From assembly GCA_025455085.1 (NCBI GenBank), contig JALONF010000199.1, forward strand, positions 1 through 5,180: DNA of 5,180 nt. Reading direction: 5' to 3'. This stretch comes from Ignavibacteriaceae bacterium. GTDB taxonomy: Bacteria > Bacteroidota > Ignavibacteria > Ignavibacteriales > Ignavibacteriaceae. The notes under the pieces are model-generated. The model was not told where the DNA came from and made no database searches. It saw only the letters and a list, made by a program, of their open reading frames with translations. The translations under genes were made by a program, and so were the position numbers. This document shows, piece by piece, positions 1 through 5,180 of the stretch (positions are counted from its first letter, which is position 1; each line of letters opens with the position of its first letter).

Positions 1-1205
1 GGTTTATTTCCATAAGAAAGTATTCCAATCCTGAAAATCTTGGCGCTTACTTTTGTCACAATAAATACTGAAAAAATCATTATAAGCAATGAGATAATTA
101 TGTCAAGATTGGAAACATTTTGTACGTTTAATCTTAGTAACATTACCGTTGGTATGGTTAAGGGTATATATGAAAAAACTTTTGTTAAAATGAAATCCGG
201 GTTTTGAATTGCAGGCATAGCAACTACAACCGGCAGCATTAAAATTAAGCTTAAATATGTAGTTATATGTTGCGCCTCCTGCTCAGTATTTACAGTTGAA
301 CCTATACCGACAAACAGGCTTGCGTAAAACAAAAATCCGAGAATAAAATAAGCCAGCATAGGAATTATATTCTTAAACGCCGCAACAGGCAATATAGAAC
401 TTGCCACTAGGCTCATACCAATTAATACCCATATTATAATTTGTGTAATTCCAAGTAAACTTAGTCCAAATATTTTCCCGGTCAGTAATTCATCTGGTGT
501 GCTGCTCGAAATCAGCATTTCAATTAATCTACTTGATTTTTCCTCGATCATGCTTCTTACAAGCATCTGTCCCGAATATACGACCATCATCATCAGCAGG
601 AGAATAAAAATGACTGACAGAAAAAATGTTGTTAAGAAATCTAAATCAGTTGTCTTACCGCTTTCTGAAATCTTTTTCTGCTGGATAATTGTTCTGTCTT
701 GAATTTCATCCAATACTCTGCTTGTCACTCCAGCTTTTTCAAGAATGTTTTTTGTTTTAAAATAATTCAAGGCTTCCTCGAATCGCCCCACTACTTTGAA
801 ATTACCGAATAAATTGCTTCGGTATTCTGCAAATAAAGAACTTTGCTCGGTAATCTCAATTATCAGGTAACCATCTATTAAATTTTTAACTACGTCTTTA
901 TCTGCAATTCTTTTAATTCCATCATAAGACTTGCTGATGTTATTCAGATTAATCAGAAGATAATTATTCTGACCATTAGGCAGCTTATGCTTTTGAAATT
1001 CTTCCTCCAGATAATTGAAATAGACACCGCTTGTATCAATTATTCCTATTACTTCAACCTTTGGACCATCCTCCCGAATCAGAAGCGAAGGCAGTAATGT
1101 AACTGTAATAATTAAAATTGGTGTTATGATCAGTGATAAAATGAAGGCTTTCGTTTTGACTTTCTCCAGATATTCCCATAGTGAAATTGTTATTATTTTC
1201 TTCAT
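1..1205 (-). CDS. ABC-2 type transporter permease, NatB-like (3' end cut by window edge)
   Basis: This is the membrane subunit of an ABC exporter that works with the ATPase encoded just upstream. Reading the minus strand from the ATG at 1205-1203 gives 401 codons without a stop up to the window edge. The architecture is that of the ABC2_membrane_3/NatB (COG1668) family: a short cytoplasmic N-terminus (MKKIITISLWEYLEKVKTKA), one membrane helix at about residues 20-43, a large extracytoplasmic domain at about 45-185, then about five hydrophobic helices (roughly 190-212, 245-270, 280-302, 315-333, 365-385). After the second helix comes the conserved cytoplasmic stretch EEKSSRLIEMLISS (221-234), followed by the coupling region TPDELLTGKIFG. 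NatB relatives end soon after a motif like the FRIGILSYG seen at 391-399, so probably only a short tail is missing. The start lies 3 bases after the ATPase stop with no clear Shine-Dalgarno sequence, which suggests translational coupling. The substrate is unknown; Na+, drugs or peptides are all possible for this family. Confidence 0.88.
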   Translation of the reverse strand, partial: MKKIITISLWEYLEKVKTKAFILSLIITPILIITVTLLPSLLIREDGPKVEVIGIIDTSGVYFNYLEEEFQKHKLPNGQNNYLLINLNNISKSYDGIKRIADKDVVKNLIDGYLIIEITEQSSLFAEYRSNLFGNFKVVGRFEEALNYFKTKNILEKAGVTSRVLDEIQDRTIIQQKKISESGKTTDLDFLTTFFLSVIFILLLMMMVVYSGQMLVRSMIEEKSSRLIEMLISSSTPDELLTGKIFGLSLLGITQIIIWVLIGMSLVASSILPVAAFKNIIPMLAYFILGFLFYASLFVGIGSTVNTEQEAQHITTYLSLILMLPVVVAMPAIQNPDFILTKVFSYIPLTIPTVMLLRLNVQNVSNLDIIISLLIMIFSVFIVTKVSAKIFRIGILSYGNK

Positions 1206-1208
1206 AAT

Positions 1209-2105
1209 TTAATCGGAGATCGTCTTTATTAAGTCGATAAATATTTTATTAAGTGAAGGTTCAACGATAGAAAAATGATTAACATCAATTTTTTCGATTA
1301 TCTTCTTTAAAAACTCGGAAGGAATAACATCATCCTTTAGTTGAATATCTGAGTAATTGTGGTAATTATCATGCTTTAAAATCTCTGGTAAGTGAGCCAG
1401 TAAAGAACTATCGCCAGTAAAACCTAATCTGATATTGTTCCCGCCAAAATGCTTTTTAATATCAGATAGATTCCCTGCACTGACTTCTTTGCCATTATTT
1501 AGCAGCAGAATATCTTCGCACAATTTTTCAGCTAATTCCATCTGGTGAGTTGAGAGGATTATTGTTTTCCCTTCTGAAACAAACGACAATATTAAGTCTT
1601 TAACTTCCTGCTGATTTATTGGGTCGAAACCTGTAAATGGTTCATCAAGAATTAGAAGGCTTGGGTTATGAATTATGGCTGCAATTAGCTGAATTTTTTG
1701 TTGATTTCCTTTCGAGAGTTGTTCAATCTTTTTATTCCGATAATTGAAAATATTTAACTTCTTCAACCAAAAATCTGCAGAATTAGTAGCGTCCTTATTG
1801 CTTAAATTCTTTAACGAAGCAAAGTAGACTAAAACATCAATTACTCTGCTTCGCTTGTAAAGACCTCTTTCTTCTGGCAAATAGCCAATCATATTGTAAT
1901 ATTCATAAGTGATTGGATTGCCATTAAAAATTATTTCTCCAGATGTTGGTTTTATTATATTCAAGATAGTCCTGATTGTTGTAGTTTTACCAGCTCCGTT
2001 TGGGCCTAACAATCCAAAAATTTTACCAGGTCTGACGGTAAATGAAATATTATCGACAGCCAGAGTAGTGTTAAATTTTTTTACCAGTTTATTTACAATC
2101 AGCAT
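1209..2105 (-). CDS. ABC transporter ATP-binding protein, NatA-like with DUF4162-type C-terminus
   Basis: This is the cytoplasmic ATPase that would power the adjacent permease. All nucleotide-binding motifs are visible in the 298 residues: Walker A GPNGAGKTT (34-42), ABC signature LSKGNQQK (130-137), Walker B LLILDEP (150-156, with D154 and E155) and the H-loop STHQ (H187). At the Q-loop the protein reads IGYLPEERGLYKR (73-85), with Glu where many ABC ATPases have Gln; I recall this PEERGLY form as common in the NatA-like branch. Residues from about 218 to 298 form an extra C-terminal domain ending in EPSLNKIFIDLI, typical of DUF4162-bearing exporters. The start is firm: an in-frame TAA lies at 2120-2118, leaving only the ATG at 2105-2103. 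No Shine-Dalgarno sequence precedes it. The gene is first in a two-gene unit with the permease and diverges from the DUF177-fab operon. The NBD assignment is certain; the transported substrate is not. Confidence 0.95.
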   Translation of the reverse strand: MLIVNKLVKKFNTTLAVDNISFTVRPGKIFGLLGPNGAGKTTTIRTILNIIKPTSGEIIFNGNPITYEYYNMIGYLPEERGLYKRSRVIDVLVYFASLKNLSNKDATNSADFWLKKLNIFNYRNKKIEQLSKGNQQKIQLIAAIIHNPSLLILDEPFTGFDPINQQEVKDLILSFVSEGKTIILSTHQMELAEKLCEDILLLNNGKEVSAGNLSDIKKHFGGNNIRLGFTGDSSLLAHLPEILKHDNYHNYSDIQLKDDVIPSEFLKKIIEKIDVNHFSIVEPSLNKIFIDLIKTISD

Positions 2106-2357
2106 ACTATGGTTGAATTATAAAATTAGAAAACTTAATGGTTAAAATAGCAAAGGAAAATATAAGGTTAGCCAGGTATGCGTTGTTGTCAGATTAAATT
2201 GAGCGAAAAATTAAAATGGCACTTTGCCGAAATATTATGTCCGAATAATGGGATTTTAACACACTTATTAAAGGTAATTGATACTGTTAGTTTTGCTTGT
2301 ATATCTTTACTTCAATGAATATATTTGTAGCCATTTTTTACCCGGATTCTAAAGAAA
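2106..2357. other. Divergent intergenic region between the ABC exporter unit and the DUF177-fab operon
   Basis: These 252 bases separate two divergent genes and must hold the promoters of both. The rightward promoter is listed separately. For the leftward ABC unit only weak candidates are visible: on the minus strand TATAAT at 2122-2117, overlapping TAATTTTA at 2128-2121, which differs at one base from TAnnTTTG. Either would leave a very short leader before the ATG at 2105. A pair of similar blocks starting with CCGAA (2228 and 2241) and a small ATTAT/ATAAT inverted repeat (2234-2238 and 2245-2249) are too weak to call operators. I see no tRNA, structured RNA or strong terminator hairpin. Confidence 0.6.
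2297..2327 (+). promoter_or_regulatory. Putative Bacteroidota-type promoter of the DUF177-rpmF-plsX-fabH-fabD operon
   Basis: TATATTTG at 2320-2327 is an exact match to the TAnnTTTG -7 element known from Bacteroidota primary sigma factors. A TTG at 2297-2299 sits 20 bases upstream, near the usual spacing of the -33 TTG/TTTG element; a second TTTTG lies at 2291-2295. Transcription would start near 2333-2336 and give a leader of about 22-25 bases before the ATG at 2358. The match and position are seen in the sequence; promoter use is inferred. Confidence 0.55.
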
Positions 2358-2867
2358 ATGATAAAAATAAAGGTTTCGAACCTGTCGAATGGCAGGTATG
2401 ATTACGATTTTGAAGGGAAAGCAAGCGATTTAGAGATATTCGAACCTTACATTGGTAATTTTAAGACCAATGTGGTTATTTCAAAGTTTGATAATCAGAT
2501 TATTCTTGATTCTGAAACGGGAATCACCGCTAATCTGATTTGTGATAGATGTGCTAACGAATTTCATTCTGAAATAAAAAGTAATTTTAGAACTGTTTAT
2601 TTGTTCAGAATGAATTATGATGAAGATGAGAGTGAAAAAGAGGATGTAGTTTTTATTCATCCTGATGCTGATAAGATTGATCTGGATGAAGATGTTCGGG
2701 ACTATGCAGTATTAGCATTACCAATGAAAAATTTATGTTCAGAAGATTGCAAGGGACTTTGCCCAAAATGCGGAAAAAATCTTAATGAAAGTTCCTGCAA
2801 TTGTAATGAAGAGAATATAGATCCCAGGTGGGAGCCAATACAAAAATTGAAAACAAAGAATAATTAA
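2358..2867 (+). CDS. DUF177 / YceD family protein
   Basis: This 169-residue protein belongs to the DUF177 (YceD) family, which is widely encoded just before rpmF. Its role is poorly defined; links to rRNA/ribosome metabolism and lipid metabolism have been proposed because of this placement, and E. coli YceD has been connected to 23S rRNA processing. The N-terminal half is a beta-rich domain with the typical CxxC (C62, C65, in ICDRCANEF). An acidic stretch follows (about 87-113, with DEDESEKED). The tail is the family hallmark: LCSEDCKGLCPKCGKNLN (126-143), then CNC (147-149) and DPRW (155-158). Cysteines 127, 131, 135, 138, 147 and 149 suggest a zinc-ribbon-like element. The ATG follows an A-rich stretch (AAAGAAA) rather than a clear Shine-Dalgarno sequence. 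The gene opens the operon, 20 bases before rpmF. Confidence 0.9.
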   Translation: MIKIKVSNLSNGRYDYDFEGKASDLEIFEPYIGNFKTNVVISKFDNQIILDSETGITANLICDRCANEFHSEIKSNFRTVYLFRMNYDEDESEKEDVVFIHPDADKIDLDEDVRDYAVLALPMKNLCSEDCKGLCPKCGKNLNESSCNCNEENIDPRWEPIQKLKTKNN

Positions 2868-2887
2868 TTATTAAGGTCTGATATAAT

Positions 2888-3067
2888 ATGCCAAATCCAA
2901 AACGTAAAATGTCTAAGAGCAGACGTGATAAAAGAAGAACTCATTACAAAGCTACGGCACCGTCAATGGGAGTATGCTCAAACTGTGGAGAAATAAAACT
3001 AACACATCGTGCCTGCCCGTCTTGTGGATATTACGGCGGTCGTTCGATGTTCATACCGAAAAGCTGA
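2888..3067 (+). CDS. rpmF: Large ribosomal subunit protein bL32
   Basis: This small gene encodes 59 residues of ribosomal protein L32, a component of the 50S subunit. The basic N-terminus MPNPKRKMSKSRRDKRRTHY is the family signature. It is followed by a zinc-ribbon of the C+ type with two CxxC pairs (C30/C33 and C43/C46, nine residues between the pairs), then GYYGGR. The length is usual for the family. An AAGG at 2873-2876 lies 11 bases before the ATG and is the clearest ribosome-binding-like sequence in the operon, though the spacing is long. The gene sits 20 bases after DUF177 and 18 bases before plsX, the classic order that links ribosome production with membrane lipid synthesis. The short C-terminal tail (SMFIPKS) is not a conserved part of the family as I know it. 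Confidence 0.97.
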   Translation: MPNPKRKMSKSRRDKRRTHYKATAPSMGVCSNCGEIKLTHRACPSCGYYGGRSMFIPKS

Positions 3068-3085
3068 TATTTCAGTAATCATTAA

Positions 3086-4120
3086 ATGAATAATTCCGGC
3101 AACAACTCCTCACGTTGCAGAATTGTAGTTGATGCAATGGGTGGGGATTTTGCTCCTGCTAATGCTGTGCTGGGAGCTCTTGAAGCTTTATCTGCAAAGA
3201 AAAACTTTGATCTCTATCTTGTCGGTAAAGAAAAGAAAATTATTGAAGTCTTGTCCTCCAACAATTTATCTTTTTCAAAAGAATTCATTGTTAATGCTGA
3301 TGAAGTAATTGAAATGGGGGATAGCCCTGCGGCATCACTTAAGACAAAGCCAAATTCGTCTATAGTTATCGGAGCCAAACTTGTTCGGGATAAAAAAGCC
3401 GATGCATTTGTAAGTGCCGGGAACACGGGTGCAATGATGGCTGCATCGACTTTGATTATAGGAAGAATCCCGGGATTGGGTCGACCCACTATTGGCGCTG
3501 AAATGCCAAATGTAAATGGTGTATGTTACTTATATGATGTTGGAGCGAGCAAGGATTCAAAACCAATTCATCTCTTTGAATATGCTATTATGGGAACTAT
3601 CTTTGCAAAAGAGATGGGAGGTGTTTCTAATCCAAAAGTTGGCGTTCTAAGTATGGGTGAGGAAGAAGGAAAAGGAAATGAGGTTACAGAGGCAGCAGCA
3701 AAGTTGCTTAAAGAATCTAAACTTAATTTCATTGGAAATGTTGAAGGCAGAGACATCCTTGCAGGAAATATTGATGTTGTGGTTTGTGATGGATATGTTG
3801 GTAACATAATTCTAAAGTTTGGCGAATCAGTTCCTAAACTATTGAAACACCTGCTAACTAAAACAGCAGAAAAAAGTTTTTTTGATAAATTGTTAATCGG
3901 GCTTTCAAAAGGCGTCCTTAAAAAATCTTTGAAGAGTCTTGATTACCAGGAATATGGCGGCGTTCCATTACTCGGAGTTAACGGCATCAGTATAATCGGG
4001 CATGGTTCAAGCAGTGTAAAAGCAATAAAAAATATGGTGCTGAGGGCAAATGAAATGCACCAGAAACAATTAGTCCCAAAAATGACTAATGCTATTTCAG
4101 AATATTCAGTTAAAAATTAA
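3086..4120 (+). CDS. plsX: Phosphate acyltransferase PlsX
   Basis: PlsX converts acyl-ACP and inorganic phosphate into acyl-phosphate, the acyl donor used by PlsY to acylate glycerol-3-phosphate at the start of phospholipid synthesis. It acts as a peripheral protein at the inner face of the cytoplasmic membrane. The 344 residues are normal for the family, and the known blocks appear in order: VDAMGGDFAP (15-24), ADEVIE (71-76), SAGNTGA (110-116), LYDVGASKDSKP (149-160), GEEEGKGNE (191-199), IGNVEGRDI (216-224), CDGYVGN (234-240), YGG (290-292) and HGSS (306-309). By eye it aligns with Bacillus subtilis PlsX without any large gap. The ATG gives about 12 residues before the first conserved strand (RIVVDAMGG); no Shine-Dalgarno sequence is visible. 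It is followed by fabH after 12 bases. Confidence 0.97.
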   Translation: MNNSGNNSSRCRIVVDAMGGDFAPANAVLGALEALSAKKNFDLYLVGKEKKIIEVLSSNNLSFSKEFIVNADEVIEMGDSPAASLKTKPNSSIVIGAKLVRDKKADAFVSAGNTGAMMAASTLIIGRIPGLGRPTIGAEMPNVNGVCYLYDVGASKDSKPIHLFEYAIMGTIFAKEMGGVSNPKVGVLSMGEEEGKGNEVTEAAAKLLKESKLNFIGNVEGRDILAGNIDVVVCDGYVGNIILKFGESVPKLLKHLLTKTAEKSFFDKLLIGLSKGVLKKSLKSLDYQEYGGVPLLGVNGISIIGHGSSSVKAIKNMVLRANEMHQKQLVPKMTNAISEYSVKN

Positions 4121-4132
4121 TTACGGATAAAA

Positions 4133-5107
4133 ATGCCAAAGGATAAAAAGTATAGTGCTATAATTACTGCGTTAGGGATGTATGTCCCCGATAAAGTATA
4201 TGACAATAAATACTTCGAATCAATCGTTGATACTAATGAAGAGTGGATCCTAACCAGAACCGGCATTCGTGAAAGAAGGATTTTAGAAAAAGGTGGTACG
4301 AGCGTACTGGCTACGAATGCTGCACTTGATTTAATGCAAAGGCATAATGTAAAAGCAGAAGAAATTGATTGCATTATCGTTGCTACAGTAACACCCGATA
4401 TGTTTTTCCCTGGTGCAGTGAATGCCTGGGGTTTCGATCTCGAGGCTGCTTGTTCTGGATTCCTTTTTGCTTTTCAGAATGGCTGCGCTCTTGTTGAAAG
4501 TGGTCAGTACAAAAAAGTTATGGTTATCGGGGCTGATAAAATGAGTTCAATTACTGATTACACAGACAGAAATATTTGCATCCTATTCGGTGATGCTGGT
4601 GCTGCTGTTCTTATTGAACCGACTGAAGATAAAAGTCTTGGTTTACAGGATTCCATTCTTCGCGTTGATGGTTCTGGGGAAGATTCGTTGCACATGAGAG
4701 GCGGCGGCAGCCTTAACCCTCCAACTCACGAAACAGTAGATAAAAAAATGCATTACATTTATCAGGACGGAAAAGCTGTATTCAAAGTTGCTGTTAAAGG
4801 AATGGCTGATGTATCCTATGAACTTATGCAGAAAAATAATTTAAAATCCGATGATATCGCTTATCTGGTTCCGCATCAGGCAAATATGAGAATTATAGAT
4901 GCCACAGCTCAAAGAATGGGGCTGAGCAAAGATAAAGTTATGATTAACATTGACAGGTATGGTAACACAACAGCAGCCACAATTCCATCTTGTCTCGTTG
5001 AATATTACAGAAATGGAAAAATCAAAAAGGGTGATAAAATAATTCTGTCAGCTTTTGGTGCTGGTTATACGTGGGGTGCAAGTTATATTGTTTGGGCAAT
5101 TGATTAA
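4133..5107 (+). CDS. fabH: Beta-ketoacyl-ACP synthase III (FabH), with an internal ~10-residue deletion
   Basis: FabH condenses an acyl-CoA (usually acetyl-CoA) with malonyl-ACP to start type II fatty acid synthesis. The thiolase-fold catalytic triad is visible: C107 in EAACSGF, H248 in VPHQAN and N278 in YGNTTAA. Other family blocks are EEWILTRTGIRERR (36-49), VFKVAVKG (217-224) and AFGAGYTWG (307-315). Two places are abnormal. TPDMFFP (87-93) is followed directly by GAVNAWGFDLEAACSG; in E. coli FabH 24 positions separate the matching Pro88 from Cys112, here only 14 (P93 to C107), so about 10 residues (E. coli 89-98, SAACQIQSML) are missing with the frame kept. Also the FGDGAGA block reads FGDAGAA (152-158). 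The total of 324 residues would be about 334 if complete. The family call is certain; whether the product is fully active is open. The gene lies between plsX and fabD as usual. Confidence 0.93.
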   Translation: MPKDKKYSAIITALGMYVPDKVYDNKYFESIVDTNEEWILTRTGIRERRILEKGGTSVLATNAALDLMQRHNVKAEEIDCIIVATVTPDMFFPGAVNAWGFDLEAACSGFLFAFQNGCALVESGQYKKVMVIGADKMSSITDYTDRNICILFGDAGAAVLIEPTEDKSLGLQDSILRVDGSGEDSLHMRGGGSLNPPTHETVDKKMHYIYQDGKAVFKVAVKGMADVSYELMQKNNLKSDDIAYLVPHQANMRIIDATAQRMGLSKDKVMINIDRYGNTTAATIPSCLVEYYRNGKIKKGDKIILSAFGAGYTWGASYIVWAID

Positions 5108-5180
5108 TGAGTAAAAAAGCTTTCATATTTCCCGGGCAAGGTTCCCAGTATGTTGGGATGGCTAAAGATCTCTTTGAGAA
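5107..5180 (+). CDS. fabD: Malonyl-CoA:ACP transacylase FabD (5' fragment, cut by window edge)
   Basis: Only the first 24 complete codons are in the window. The start MSKKAFIFPGQGSQYVGMAK is the standard N-terminus of FabD, with the PGQGSQ motif at residues 9-14. FabD moves malonyl from CoA to acyl carrier protein and so supplies FabH and the elongating synthases. The ATG shares its A with the last base of the fabH stop codon (TAATG), a one-base overlap that suggests translational coupling. The catalytic Ser and His lie beyond the window, so the call rests on the N-terminal motif and gene order. In relatives, fabG, acpP and fabF often follow. Confidence 0.9.
   Translation, partial: MSKKAFIFPGQGSQYVGMAKDLFE

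Noticed and set aside
499..702. 67-codon open frame on the plus strand
   Set aside because: It lies opposite the ABC-2 permease gene, whose frame is continuous with a clear family architecture; the plus-strand frame is an antisense shadow.
1..1205. Possible truncation or pseudogene status of the permease
   Set aside because: The frame is open to the window edge and all expected membrane segments are present; the missing stop is explained by the window boundary.
1425..2105. Glu in place of Gln at the Q-loop of the ABC ATPase (PEERGLY) as a sign of a degenerate ATPase
   Set aside because: As I recall, PEERGLY is the usual form in this NatA-like branch, and Walker A, signature, Walker B and H-loop are all intact.
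2228..2251. Imperfect repeat of CCGAA...TAATG-like blocks and a small ATTAT/ATAAT inverted repeat, possible operator
   Set aside because: The arms are only five bases long in AT-rich sequence and the spacing of the repeats is not helical; this is chance level without comparative evidence.
2178..2318. A 46-codon open frame on the plus strand inside the divergent intergenic region, beginning MRCCQIKLSEK
   Set aside because: It resembles no family I know, its end overlaps the putative promoter region of the DUF177 operon, and a frame of this length is expected by chance. Only conservation in relatives would rescue it.

Overview
The window is AT-rich, ordinary bacterial chromosome. It carries two divergent transcription units separated by a 252-base intergenic region. 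The gene order DUF177/YceD - rpmF - plsX - fabH - fabD, an exact TAnnTTTG-type -7 promoter element, and mostly weak or absent Shine-Dalgarno sequences point to the Bacteroidota/Chlorobiota/Ignavibacteriota group. The protein style (for example the L32 N-terminus and the FabH wording around NAWGFDLEAACSGF) makes an Ignavibacteria-like lineage my best guess. This is inference from remembered families, not a search.

Left part (bases 1-2105, minus strand): a two-gene ABC exporter unit. The ATPase (298 aa, NatA-like, with a C-terminal DUF4162-type extension) comes first. Three bases later the ABC-2 type permease (NatB-like) begins; it runs off the left edge with probably only a short tail missing. 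The substrate cannot be read from the sequence.

Middle (2106-2357): the divergent promoter region. A Bacteroidota-style promoter facing right (about 2297-2327) fits the start of the rightward operon. I see no RNA gene, terminator or mobile element here.

Right part (2358-5180, plus strand): a tightly packed operon joining ribosome and lipid synthesis. It holds a DUF177/YceD protein with a zinc-ribbon-like tail, ribosomal protein L32 (59 aa), PlsX (phosphate acyltransferase), FabH (ketoacyl-ACP synthase III) and the first 24 codons of FabD, whose start overlaps the fabH stop by one base. FabD makes malonyl-ACP, FabH condenses it with an acyl-CoA to start fatty acid synthesis, and PlsX turns the finished acyl-ACP into acyl-phosphate for phospholipid synthesis.

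I found no new biological system. The one real oddity is in fabH. The frame is open and the Cys-His-Asn triad is present, but about 10 residues normally found between the TPDMFFP segment and the catalytic-Cys segment are missing, and the usually conserved FGDGAGA motif reads FGDAGAA. This is either a genuine lineage-specific change, a damaged enzyme, or a sequence/assembly artefact.
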